From contig NZ_JAFMZK010000005.1 in assembly GCF_029105185.1 (NCBI RefSeq), positions 62,001 through 126,000 on the forward strand: a stretch of DNA of 64,000 bases, read 5' to 3'. Positions within the stretch are counted from its first letter, which is position 1. Every line of letters begins with the position of its first letter. Under the pieces are notes generated by a model. It did not search any database and had not been told where the DNA came from. It saw only the letters and a program-made list of their open reading frames with translations. The stretch is from Aliiroseovarius sp. Z3 (GTDB lineage Bacteria > Pseudomonadota > Alphaproteobacteria > Rhodobacterales > Rhodobacteraceae). The position numbers and the translations under genes are program-made. Positions 43,764-52,178 of the stretch are shown in pieces.

Positions 43764-44600
43764 ATGGGGGATGTCGTCGTCAGGGGGATGCAGGTGGGAA
43801 ATACCCTTCCCCTGACTATCATTGCGGGGCCATGCCAGTTGGAAGGGCGTGAGCACGCGCTTCGGATTGCCGAGCACATGGCGCGGCTCTGCAGGGGCTG
43901 CGGGCTTGGCTATATCTTCAAGGGGTCTTTTGACAAGGCAAACCGGACATCGCTGTCCGGCGCGCGTGGAATGGGAATGGTTGACGGGCTTTCTGTGCTT
44001 GCAGAGATCAGAGAGCAGTTGGATGTGCCGGTGCTGACGGATGTGCATCTGCCCGACCAATGTGAAGACGTGGCCGCGGTCGTTGATGTTTTGCAGATCC
44101 CCGCTTTTCTGTGCCGTCAAACAGATCTTCTGATTGCGGCGGCGCTGACCGGCAAGCCCATCAACATCAAGAAAGGTCAGTTTCTGGCGCCGTGGGATAT
44201 GGAACACGTGGCCGCCAAGATCATCGGTTCAGGTAACGCGCAGGTGATGCTGACCGAGCGCGGCACGTCTTTCGGCTACAACACCTTGGTTGCGGATATG
44301 CGCGGCCTGCCGCAAATGGCGGCGCTTGGGTATCCCGTCATCATGGACGCCACCCACGCGGTTCAGATGCCCGGCGGACAGGGTGGTGCGTCCGGTGGGC
44401 AGCGCGAATTCGCGCCGGTTCTGGCCCGTGCGGCGGTGTCGCTGGGCATTGCCGGGGTGTTCATCGAAACCCATCCAAACCCTGACACGGCCCCCTCGGA
44501 CGGGCCGAACATGGTGCCACTTGACCAGATGGAGCGGTTGGTCGCGGATCTGGCTGCCTTTGATCGGCTTGCCAAGGATCGGCCACTGAGGGGCGTTTGA
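43764..44600 (+). CDS. kdsA: 3-deoxy-8-phosphooctulonate synthase (Kdo-8-P synthase)
   Basis: The 278-residue protein has the KdsA/AroF-type TIM-barrel motifs: IAGPCQLEGREHALRIAEHM (about 20-39), FKGSFDKANRTSLSGARG (about 52-69), DVHLPDQCEDVA, INIKKGQFLAPWDM (about 133-146), LTERGTSFGYNTLVADMRGLP and DATHAVQMPGG (about 196-206). It condenses PEP and arabinose-5-phosphate. Placed within a capsule export operon, it may be a dedicated copy supplying Kdo for a capsule or its lipid linker; whether another kdsA exists elsewhere cannot be seen. Confidence 0.94.
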   Translation: MGDVVVRGMQVGNTLPLTIIAGPCQLEGREHALRIAEHMARLCRGCGLGYIFKGSFDKANRTSLSGARGMGMVDGLSVLAEIREQLDVPVLTDVHLPDQCEDVAAVVDVLQIPAFLCRQTDLLIAAALTGKPINIKKGQFLAPWDMEHVAAKIIGSGNAQVMLTERGTSFGYNTLVADMRGLPQMAALGYPVIMDATHAVQMPGGQGGASGGQREFAPVLARAAVSLGIAGVFIETHPNPDTAPSDGPNMVPLDQMERLVADLAAFDRLAKDRPLRGV

Positions 44601-46048
44601 TGCGCATATGTCCAAGCGGTTTCCGCGAGTATGACGCGCGCTGGCGATACCCGGACGATATTGATTTGGAAGGGATATTTGCCGTCGGGATGGGACTTGG
44701 CACCCAAATGTCCCGTCGAAGCGTTGGACGGAAAATCGTGGTCGGCCATGATCATCGAAGCTACTCGTCCGCCGTCAAAGATGCGTTGAGCGATGGCATA
44801 ATTCAGACCGGTGCGCAGGTGTGCGATATTGGTATGTGCTTGTCCCCGATGGCCTATTTCGCACAGTTCCATCTGGATGTGAACGCCGTCGCCATGGTGA
44901 CGGCCAGCCACAACCCAAATGGCTGGACTGGCATCAAGGTCGGGTTTGACCGCCCCTGCACCCATGGTGTCGATGAGATGGCTGAGCTGAGGGAACTCAT
45001 CCTCGATCGTGACTTCGATCTGACGGGTGGCGCGCGGATCACAGTGATTGCAGATATCAGCGATGCCTATCTCGATGATCTGGTGGAAAATGTCTCGATA
45101 TCGCGGCCCCTGCGCGTGGTGTGTGCGACCGGAAATGGAACCGCCGGGGCCTTCGCGCCAAAGCTTTTGCGCCGATTGGGTGTTGATGTGGTCGAACGGC
45201 ATTGCCAGTTGGATCATAGTTTCCCTCATTACAATCCGAATCCCGAAGCGTTGGAAATGCTTGCCGATATGGGTGCCGCTGTCGGGGAAAGCGGGGCAGA
45301 CTTCGGTATTGGGCTGGATGGCGATGGAGATCGGCTTGGCGTTGTCGATGAGACCGGCAGCGCCGTGTTTGCCGATAAGCTAGGACTATTGCTGGCGCGC
45401 GATCTGGCAGCCGCAAGGCCCGGTGTGCATTTTCTCGTGGATGTGAAATCCACCGGTTTGTTCGCCATCGACCCGGTTCTGTCGTTCTTCGGTGCCACGG
45501 TTGAATACTGCAAGACAGGCCACAGCCATGTGAAACAAGGGATGCGTGCCTCTGGTGCGCTGGCTGCATTCGAGAAATCGGGCCACATCTATTTCGGACC
45601 ACCTATCGGACGCGGCTATGACTGCGCATTGCGTGCCGTTGTCGCGCTATGTCATCTGATGGCGCATCAACCGAACGCGCGTCTTTCCGATCTGGTCGCC
45701 GGGCTTCCCGCCAGTTGGTGCTCTCCCACCCTGTCTCCTGCGTGCCCGGATGATCAGAAATACCAGGTGGTCGAACGGTTGACCGAGGCGTTCAGGCTTA
45801 TGCAACGCGACGGTGAAATGATTGCCGGACAGAAGATCACTGACATTCTGACTGCCAACGGCGCGCGCGTTCAACTTGAAAACGGGTCTTGGGCATTGGT
45901 TCGGGCGTCCTCGAACACGCCGAATCTGGTGGTGGTCTGTGAAAGTTTCACAAGCAAGGCATATCTTCATGACCTGTTCACCGACTTTGACAGGATCATC
46001 CGTCGAGAGCCCGCCATAGGTGACTACGATCAGAATTTTACAGCGTAA
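44600..46048 (+). CDS. Phosphomannomutase/phosphoglucomutase
   Basis: The 482-residue alpha-D-phosphohexomutase starts with CPSGFREYDARWRYP. Its motifs are MVTASHNPNGWTGIK (about 96-110, catalytic Ser108-type residue), the metal loop GLDGDGDRLG (about 236-245), a sugar-binding loop where GHSHVKQGM (about 300-308) and GEKSGH-like AAFEKSGHIYFG are found, and a phosphate-binding RASSNTPNLVV. It interconverts hexose 1- and 6-phosphates for polysaccharide precursors. The start overlaps the kdsA stop (TGATG). Confidence 0.9.
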   Translation: MRICPSGFREYDARWRYPDDIDLEGIFAVGMGLGTQMSRRSVGRKIVVGHDHRSYSSAVKDALSDGIIQTGAQVCDIGMCLSPMAYFAQFHLDVNAVAMVTASHNPNGWTGIKVGFDRPCTHGVDEMAELRELILDRDFDLTGGARITVIADISDAYLDDLVENVSISRPLRVVCATGNGTAGAFAPKLLRRLGVDVVERHCQLDHSFPHYNPNPEALEMLADMGAAVGESGADFGIGLDGDGDRLGVVDETGSAVFADKLGLLLARDLAAARPGVHFLVDVKSTGLFAIDPVLSFFGATVEYCKTGHSHVKQGMRASGALAAFEKSGHIYFGPPIGRGYDCALRAVVALCHLMAHQPNARLSDLVAGLPASWCSPTLSPACPDDQKYQVVERLTEAFRLMQRDGEMIAGQKITDILTANGARVQLENGSWALVRASSNTPNLVVVCESFTSKAYLHDLFTDFDRIIRREPAIGDYDQNFTA

Positions 46049-46199
46049 AACCAACCCTACCGCTGTGGTTGCGCGAGGTGTCTGAATGGCGCTCCAACTC
46101 TTTGCCCCCAACGCTGTTCAGCGGATATTGAATCTGGGATAAATCGGTCATTTTAGGGTTGCGCCCCGCTTTGGGTTTGGCTAGGAAAGCGCGCACTGC

Positions 46200-46274
46200 T
46201 GGGGTGTAGCCAAGTGGTAAGGCAACTGTTTTTGGTACAGTGTACCGTAGGTTCGAATCCTACCACCCCAGCCA
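46200..46274 (+). tRNA. trnQ: tRNA-Gln (anticodon TTG)
   Basis: The cloverleaf folds: acceptor TGGGGTG (46200-46206) with CACCCCA (46264-46270), D arm GCC...GGC, anticodon stem ACTGT/ACAGT enclosing loop TTTTGGT with anticodon TTG, T arm GTAGG-TTCGAAT-CCTAC, discriminator G and encoded CCA (46272-46274). It reads CAA and probably CAG. Confidence 0.97.
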
Positions 46275-46537
46275 GTCTCCTCGATGTGCTCGAATAGTTT
46301 TCCAAGACACCTGCACCCATGGCTTGCCCGTGACTGCCAAGCTCTTGCCCTTCCGGATTGGCGAACCGCAAGCCCGTTGGATCATCAAACCAATCAGATA
46401 ACCCGGCTGTCTTCGTTTAAGCCATCTTCGATTCCAACAGACCCGACGGCTGACGGACAGTTCATCCAGGTTTCCGTGCTATTAGCCAACCGGTTTCAAC
46501 GCTCACTCGCTTCTTCATAACGTTGGCGGTTACTCAC
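46275..46537 (+). other. 263-base gap after tRNA-Gln
   Basis: No gene is supported. There is no integrase and I saw no repeat of the tRNA 3' end in the window, so no integrated element is indicated. Confidence 0.5.
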
Positions 46538-47023
46538 TCAAGAAGGTGTAGCTGTCGGGCTGCAGGTCAATTGCGTTGCTGAAAACTCAGGCTTCATCGT
46601 TAGCAGTTCCATCAACCCACAATTCCCGCGCACCAAATCGTCAAGCGTCACCATGTCGAGTTCGTGGTAGAACGCTTCAAGGGCTCGGGCGACGTAAGTT
46701 CTTAGCCTGCATGTCTCAGAGAGCGGGCAGGTGTTTTTCTCGTGATCAAAGCATTCGGCAAACGGTATATCCGTTTCAAAAACGCGAAAGACAGATCCGA
46801 TGGAAATTCTGTTTGCCGGTCGGGCCAGTTTAATCCCACCGCTGCGGCCACGTACGGTTTCAAGATAGCCTTCAGCCTGTAAATTCTGCACAACGTGCGC
46901 GACATGGTTCACAGACGCATTGCACCGCTGAGCGATATCTGACGTCCGCATCAGTTGATTTTCATTCACTGCACAAAACATCAATGTACGAGCAGCGAGG
47001 TTTGTCCGCGTCGTTAGGCGCAA
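46538..47023 (-). CDS. Rrf2 family regulator, NsrR-like
   Basis: The 161-residue protein starts MRLTTRTNLAARTLMFCAVNENQLMRTSDIAQRCNASVNHVAHVVQNLQAEGYLETVRGRSGGIKLARP-type winged helix. It then has three cysteines spaced C-x7-C-x5-C in AECFDHEKNTCPLSETC (about residues 88-106), the Fe-S ligand arrangement of NsrR, which senses nitric oxide (IscR and RirA spacings differ somewhat). It is divergent from cydDC, so it probably controls the cyd genes, which would tie cytochrome bd to NO, a gas that inhibits other oxidases. Whether the signal is NO, iron or sulfide is not proven. Confidence 0.85.
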   Translation of the reverse strand: MRLTTRTNLAARTLMFCAVNENQLMRTSDIAQRCNASVNHVAHVVQNLQAEGYLETVRGRSGGIKLARPANRISIGSVFRVFETDIPFAECFDHEKNTCPLSETCRLRTYVARALEAFYHELDMVTLDDLVRGNCGLMELLTMKPEFSATQLTCSPTATPS

Positions 47024-47056
47024 TTGCTATCCTCCGGTTGCGAATACAGATATTTC

Positions 47057-47069
47057 ACATCCAAGATGT
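47057..47069. promoter_or_regulatory. Candidate Rrf2-regulator palindrome
   Basis: ACATC-CAA-GATGT lies 34 bases from the Rrf2 start codon and 9 bases before the FNR-type box of cydD. ATGT/ACAT-containing inverted repeats are plausible NsrR-type sites. Confidence 0.4.
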
Positions 47070-47077
47070 TACTTTCT

Positions 47078-47091
47078 TTGATTTAGATCAG
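47078..47091. promoter_or_regulatory. FNR/FnrL-type box before cydD
   Basis: TTGATTTAGATCAG matches the FNR consensus TTGAT-N4-ATCAA at 9 of 10 fixed positions. It lies 55 bases before the cydD start. Confidence 0.7.
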
Positions 47092-47146
47092 TTTGGAAAG
47101 CAGCGCGCTGGATTAGCACAAGGACCGCTTAGAGGATCAACCGGCG

Positions 47147-48778
47147 ATGATTAACACGCAACAACCTGAACGAGCAGGTCATCGACAGCGCCGATTGGGC
47201 GGACTGCTTTCATTACTTGCTAGTTTGATCTGGCTTGTTCAAGCATGGGTGATCGCTTGGGTGCTTGCAGCTTTGTTGAGCGGGACTGACGTCGCACCTG
47301 TTCAAGCGTCACTGTTGTTTGTGGGGGCTAGCTTACTTCGATCGGTCTTGAACAAAATCGCTCAGGGGGTTCTGAGTTCGGCTGCCGAAACAGAAATCTC
47401 GGCTTTGCGTGATGAGCTTATCCTGATCGAAGCGAAGACGGCAAAACAATCCGGTTTTGGCGGGGCTGGCGTGCGATCCGTCCTTGCCACAGAAAAGTTG
47501 GAAGCGCTTCGTCCCTATCTGTTGCGGTATGAGCCAGCGCGTATGCGCGTTATGGTCATACCTTTGATGATCGTCGCCATCACCGCATGGCACAGTTGGG
47601 CTGCAGCCGTTGTGCTTTTGGCGGCGGGGCCACTGATACCGGTTTTTATGGCGTTGGTTGGCTGGGCTGCGAAAGAGGCGAGCGCGCGCCAGATGATCGA
47701 GATCGGCTCATTGAACGATCTTCTTTCTGACCGTCTTTCTGCGTTGTCAGATCTTAAGCTGGTTGGTTCAGGCACACAGGTTATCAATGGTTTTGCCGAT
47801 GCGTCGGAAAGCCTGAGAAATCGGACCATGGGCGTGTTGCGGATCGCGTTTCTTTCCTCGACCGTGCTGGAGCTGTTCGCCGCTTTGGGTGTTGCCATGA
47901 TCGCCGTCTGGGTTGGGTTTGCACTTTTGGGGGAGATCTCGTGGGGAACTTGGGGCATGCCATTGTCCCCGTTTGCTGGCGTGTTTTTGCTTCTGCTTGC
48001 CCCCGATTACTTTCAGCCTTTGCGTGATCTGGCCGCGGCCTGGCATGACAAAGCCGCGGCAGACGCGGTCTATCAAGAGATGAAGGCATGGCGCAGTGAT
48101 CCGCGAGAGGTGATCATCGGCACAGGTGGACATTCCAGCCCCGCACTTTTCGAAGGCGTTTCAACACGTGGGCTTACGCTTCAGCATGATGATCGGACAC
48201 TGGTTTACCCGGATTTTGACCTTGTACCAGGCGAGGGTGTTGCACTGACTGGTCCAAGCGGAGTGGGCAAGTCATCACTACTTCGCCTTGTTGCCGGATT
48301 GGATCGCCCGACCAGTGGGGTGGTTGCTTTTGGAAGTTCCTCTCTGAGTGCTGACAATGCTGATGCGTGGCGCGCGTCCATTGGGTGGATACCACAGGCC
48401 CCCCGATTTCTTGGGCAATCGTTACGTTACAACATCGGGTTCGGCGCAAAGCTGAACGAAGAGGTGATCGCGGCGACCCATGTCGCTCCGGTTATCAAGA
48501 CCTTGCCAAGCGGACAGTTAACCCGACTGGGTGAAAGTGGCGCCGGTCTGTCAGGCGGTGAAGCACGGCGGGTCATGCTGGCCCGTGCCTTGCATCGCAA
48601 CCCCAGACTGCTTCTGGCTGACGAACCCACCGCAGATCTCGATGAAGCCACCGCACAGGATATCATCAACGGGTTGCTGCACTTTCTGTCATGCGGAGGG
48701 ACTTTGATTGCCGCGACGCATGACCCGAGGCTTATCTCACAAATGCAAAGGCAAGTCCGGCTCGAGGCGAAAATATGA
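47147..48778 (+). CDS. cydD: Thiol reductant ABC exporter subunit CydD
   Basis: The 543-residue half-transporter has six membrane helices in the first 300 residues and an ATPase domain with Walker A GPSGVGKSS (about 368-376), signature LSGGEARRVMLARAL (about 466-480) and Walker B LLLADEPTADLD. CydDC exports glutathione or cysteine to the periplasm, which is needed to assemble cytochrome bd haem sites. AGAGGAT precedes the ATG. It overlaps cydC by 4 bases. Confidence 0.92.
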   Translation: MINTQQPERAGHRQRRLGGLLSLLASLIWLVQAWVIAWVLAALLSGTDVAPVQASLLFVGASLLRSVLNKIAQGVLSSAAETEISALRDELILIEAKTAKQSGFGGAGVRSVLATEKLEALRPYLLRYEPARMRVMVIPLMIVAITAWHSWAAAVVLLAAGPLIPVFMALVGWAAKEASARQMIEIGSLNDLLSDRLSALSDLKLVGSGTQVINGFADASESLRNRTMGVLRIAFLSSTVLELFAALGVAMIAVWVGFALLGEISWGTWGMPLSPFAGVFLLLLAPDYFQPLRDLAAAWHDKAAADAVYQEMKAWRSDPREVIIGTGGHSSPALFEGVSTRGLTLQHDDRTLVYPDFDLVPGEGVALTGPSGVGKSSLLRLVAGLDRPTSGVVAFGSSSLSADNADAWRASIGWIPQAPRFLGQSLRYNIGFGAKLNEEVIAATHVAPVIKTLPSGQLTRLGESGAGLSGGEARRVMLARALHRNPRLLLADEPTADLDEATAQDIINGLLHFLSCGGTLIAATHDPRLISQMQRQVRLEAKI

Positions 48779-50445
48779 AGTCTCTGGCAAGAATGATGCT
48801 CCTCATCCTGAAAGGCGAGCGTCGCGCATTTGCCCAGGGCGCGGCATTGTCGTTGGTTGTGCTTGTCATGGGCGTCTCTCTTCTGGGGCTTTCGGGATGG
48901 TTCATTACGGCCGCAGCAGCAGCGGGCATGATTGGACTTGGGTCGGTGTTCAACGTGTTTGCACCATCTGCCATGGTCCGTTTTCTGGCCTTGGGGCGTA
49001 CGGCGGCACGTTATGGGGAACGTTTAACCACACATGATGCAACGCTGCGCGCCTTGTCCAACCTACGCGTTCGATTGCTGGCTGGCCTTCTGCAAGCGCC
49101 TTATCGGCAGTTGGAACGATTGCGTGCCAGCGTCTTTCTTAACCGTGTCACTGCAGACATTGATGCGTTGGACGGCGTTGCGTTGCGGCTTCTGTTGCCC
49201 GGTGTGGCTGGGCTGGCTGTCATCGTGCTGACATCGGTCGCGGTTGCTTTGCTTGTGCATCCGGCCATCTCGACGGTTATCTTGTTTGGGTATGGGGCGG
49301 TGCCAACCGTTATTTTCTTGTTAGGTCAGCACCTTGCCGACAAACCGGCACGACGGGCCGAGGCCGGACTTCAGGCATTGCGCAGTCGACTTATTGATTT
49401 GATCACGGTGCGCGACGAATTGGTTGCATTTGGGCAGTTGCAGGAAGCCACAAAACGCGTTCGGAGCGCAGCAGAATATCATTCAAACGGACAGTCCGGG
49501 CTTGAACGGATCGAAAGGCAAACGGGCTTCTGGCTTGAGTTTGTTGGCTGGTGTGTCGTTGCCATCGCGCTTGGCGTTGGGGCGAAACTTGCACAGGCGG
49601 ATTTGATTACACCTGCACAGGTCGCAATCGGAGTATTCGCCGCGCTTGCACTTTCCGAGGCTGTCGCGCCGATCTTAAGAGCACTTTCGGAAATTTCCAC
49701 AATGCGCTCAGCAGCGAAACGGATTTTGCCAAGGCTGGATGGTGACAGTGCAGATGAGCTTTGCGCGAGATCTACATCACACGCGACATCCATCGTTGCC
49801 GATCAGCTGGAAATAAAACGAGGCACCAGCTCATATCCACTTTTTGCTCCGTTGAGTTTTCACGTCAGAGCAGGCGAAACACTCGCGCTGACGGGGCGCA
49901 GCGGTTGTGGAAAGTCCACAGTTTTGCTGTGTGTCGCGGGTCAGATTGAACCGAGCGGTGGGTTTGTTGAAGTTGGGCGTAACCCAAGTGATGGCACCCT
50001 TTCAGACAACCGTTTTCAGTATCTCGCGATGGTTCCACAACGGCACGCTTTGGTTGCCGGGACCATCGCCGAAAACCTGCGTATCGCCGCACCTGACGCG
50101 ACTGATGAGCAGCTTTGGGATGTTCTGAGGGCGGTGGAACTGGATGCGACGATTGACGCAAAAGGCGGCTTGACCGCAAGGTTGGGGTTCAGGGGAACAG
50201 GGTTGTCCGGAGGCGAGGCGCGGCGGTTGGTGTTGGCCCGGGCACTGTTAAGAAAACCCGATATACTTCTTCTTGATGAACCCACGGAGGGGTTGGATGG
50301 ACATCTGGCGGAAAAAGTGTTGATTGGTATTCGCAAGACGTTACCTCATGCTGCAATACTGATCGCTGCCCATCGTCCCGAAGAGGTAAGTTTTGCTGAT
50401 CATGAGCTTCGGCTAACGGCGCCTTTAAACCAGCGCGAAGAATAA
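48775..50445 (+). CDS. cydC: Thiol reductant ABC exporter subunit CydC
   Basis: The 556-residue partner of CydD has six membrane segments, a start typical of CydC (MMLLILKGERRAFAQGAALSLVVLVMGVSLLGLSGWFI), Walker A GRSGCGKST (about 374-382), LSGGEARRLVLARAL (about 479-493) and Walker B ILLLDEPTEGLD. It forms the heterodimeric exporter with CydD. A small terminator separates it from cydA. Confidence 0.92.
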   Translation: MKSLARMMLLILKGERRAFAQGAALSLVVLVMGVSLLGLSGWFITAAAAAGMIGLGSVFNVFAPSAMVRFLALGRTAARYGERLTTHDATLRALSNLRVRLLAGLLQAPYRQLERLRASVFLNRVTADIDALDGVALRLLLPGVAGLAVIVLTSVAVALLVHPAISTVILFGYGAVPTVIFLLGQHLADKPARRAEAGLQALRSRLIDLITVRDELVAFGQLQEATKRVRSAAEYHSNGQSGLERIERQTGFWLEFVGWCVVAIALGVGAKLAQADLITPAQVAIGVFAALALSEAVAPILRALSEISTMRSAAKRILPRLDGDSADELCARSTSHATSIVADQLEIKRGTSSYPLFAPLSFHVRAGETLALTGRSGCGKSTVLLCVAGQIEPSGGFVEVGRNPSDGTLSDNRFQYLAMVPQRHALVAGTIAENLRIAAPDATDEQLWDVLRAVELDATIDAKGGLTARLGFRGTGLSGGEARRLVLARALLRKPDILLLDEPTEGLDGHLAEKVLIGIRKTLPHAAILIAAHRPEEVSFADHELRLTAPLNQREE

Positions 50446-50446
50446 T

Positions 50447-50469
50447 CTGCATCTTTGATGCGGGTTTTT
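50447..50469 (+). terminator. Terminator after cydDC
   Basis: CTGCATC (50447-50453) pairs with GATGCGG (50457-50463, one G-U pair) around a 3-base loop, and GTTTTT follows. The T run merges with the FNR-type box of the cydAB promoter. Confidence 0.6.
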
Positions 50470-50481
50470 GACACAGGTCAA
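50468..50481. promoter_or_regulatory. FNR/FnrL-type box before cydA
   Basis: TTGACACAGGTCAA is a perfect inverted repeat TTGAC-N4-GTCAA and fits TTGAY-N4-RTCAA at every fixed position. It ends 78 bases before the cydA start. Confidence 0.75.
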
Positions 50482-50490
50482 TCAATACAT

Positions 50491-50509
50491 TTCATAATTA
50501 GAATATGAA
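50491..50509. promoter_or_regulatory. AT-rich palindrome before cydA
   Basis: TTCATA (50491-50496) and TATGAA (50504-50509) flank a 7-base A/T-rich spacer between the FNR-type box and cydA. It may be a binding site for the nearby Rrf2 regulator or overlap the -10 region. Confidence 0.4.
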
Positions 50510-50559
50510 TTGATTAATCCGAATCACGGATGCAGGTTTTATTCATCAAGGAGTCCACC

Positions 50560-52173
50560 ATGGAGATCGGGCTGGTTGAGCTGTCGCGCATGCAGTTTGC
50601 GCTTACCGCCATGTATCACTTTCTGTTTGTGCCGCTGACATTGGGACTGTCGATCCTCGTGGCGATTATGGAGACGGTTTATGTCATGACGAACCGCCCG
50701 ATTTGGCGGCAAATGACGAAATTCTGGGGCACGCTGTTTGGCATCAACTTTGTACTGGGTGTCGCCACAGGTATCACGATGGAATTCCAGTTCGGCATGA
50801 ACTGGAGTTACTACAGCCACTATGTGGGCGATATTTTCGGAGCCCCTTTGGCAATCGAAGGCCTGATGGCTTTCTTTCTTGAGGCAACCTTCGTTGGCCT
50901 GTTCTTTTTTGGCTGGGACAAACTCAGCAAAGTGCAGCACCTGGTCGTGGCCTGGCTGGTCGCTATCGGTTCCAACTTCTCGGCGTTGTGGATTTTGATT
51001 GCAAATGGCTGGATGCAGAATCCGGTCGGGGCAGTGTTCAATCCCGACACAATGCGGATGGAAATGACTTCGTTCTTCGATGTCCTTTTCAATGAAGTGG
51101 CACAAGCCAAGTTTGTCCACACTGTTTCAGCCGGTTACGTCACCGCGTCGGTGTTCGTTTTGGGTGTTTCCGCGCTTTACCTGCTTCAAGATCGGCACAA
51201 GGATCTGGCAAGACGCTCGATTGCGGTGGCTTCGGCATTCGGGCTTGCTGCTGCGCTTTCGGTTGTGGTGCTGGGTGACGAGTCGGGATATTCGGCAAGC
51301 CATACCCAGAAGATGAAGCTCGCGGCCCTGGAAGCAATGTGGGAAACCCACGATGCGCCCGCGCCCTTCACCGCGATCGGGTTCCCGGATCAGGAAGCGC
51401 GCGAGACGCATTATGCGTTGGAAATTCCTTGGGTGATGGGTCTGATTGGCACACGTTCGCTGACTGCCGAGATTCCCGGAATCAACGATCTTGTAGCGGA
51501 ATCCGAAGTGAGGATTCGTGATGGGTTGATCGCTTATGATGCGCTTATGACCATTCGCGATCAGCGCGAAGCGACCCCGCCCGAAGTTCGGGAGACGTTC
51601 GAAAAGCATTCCGAGAACCTTGGGTATTCGCTTCTGCTGAAACGGTATGTCGACGATCCCCGTGACGCGACAGATGAGCAAATCAAAATGGCTGCGGACG
51701 ACACCGTTCCGGGTGTGGCGCCACTTTTCTGGGCCTTCCGTTTCATGGTGGCGCTGGGGTTCAGTTTCATCGCTGTCATGGCCTATTTCTTTTGGCGCGC
51801 GTCGTTCCGTCAAATGCAGTTTCCGCGCTGGTCGCTTTACACCGCAGTCGCAATCATCCCGACGCCGTGGATCGCCGCGGAGCTTGGGTGGTTTGTGGCC
51901 GAGTTCGGTCGTCAACCATGGACCGTTGATGGTGTATTGCCCACCGCGCTCAGTGCCTCGCATCTAAGCATTGCCGATCTTCTGATCACGCTTGCAGGGT
52001 TTATCATTTTCTACACGATCCTCTTCGTGATCGAGATGAGCTTGATGGTGAAATACATCCGCAAGGGCCCATACCTTGACGTTGAAGAGACAGATGCCTG
52101 GAGGGAGCGCCATGAAAGGCGGCTTCGTTCAGATGCTGAACCGTCCAACGTTGCTAACAATCCAGCGGAGTAA
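50560..52173 (+). CDS. cydA: Cytochrome bd ubiquinol oxidase subunit I
   Basis: The 537-residue protein has nine membrane segments. His residues that hold haems are in LTAMYHFLFVPLTLG (about His19, high-spin haem) and KFVHTVSAGYVTASV (about His185, low-spin b558 region). It has a long Q loop (about 250-390, containing SASHTQKMKLAALEAMWET, i.e. the quinol-binding start) and the GRQPW motif in GWFVAEFGRQPWTVDG (about 443). It oxidises quinol and reduces O2 with high affinity and without pumping protons. AAGGAG precedes ATG 50560. Confidence 0.95.
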   Translation: MEIGLVELSRMQFALTAMYHFLFVPLTLGLSILVAIMETVYVMTNRPIWRQMTKFWGTLFGINFVLGVATGITMEFQFGMNWSYYSHYVGDIFGAPLAIEGLMAFFLEATFVGLFFFGWDKLSKVQHLVVAWLVAIGSNFSALWILIANGWMQNPVGAVFNPDTMRMEMTSFFDVLFNEVAQAKFVHTVSAGYVTASVFVLGVSALYLLQDRHKDLARRSIAVASAFGLAAALSVVVLGDESGYSASHTQKMKLAALEAMWETHDAPAPFTAIGFPDQEARETHYALEIPWVMGLIGTRSLTAEIPGINDLVAESEVRIRDGLIAYDALMTIRDQREATPPEVRETFEKHSENLGYSLLLKRYVDDPRDATDEQIKMAADDTVPGVAPLFWAFRFMVALGFSFIAVMAYFFWRASFRQMQFPRWSLYTAVAIIPTPWIAAELGWFVAEFGRQPWTVDGVLPTALSASHLSIADLLITLAGFIIFYTILFVIEMSLMVKYIRKGPYLDVEETDAWRERHERRLRSDAEPSNVANNPAE

Positions 52174-52178
52174 GGCAA

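Noticed and set aside
46153-46371. Minus-strand open frame of 72 codons across the tRNA, containing a GVVGFEPTVH-like stretch
   Set aside because: It is the antisense of tRNA-Gln. This peptide pattern is a well-known false gene produced by translating tRNA genes on the wrong strand.
46200-46537. tRNA-Gln as an integration site for a mobile element
   Set aside because: No integrase, no repeat of the tRNA 3' end seen in the window and no shift to atypical genes directly after it.
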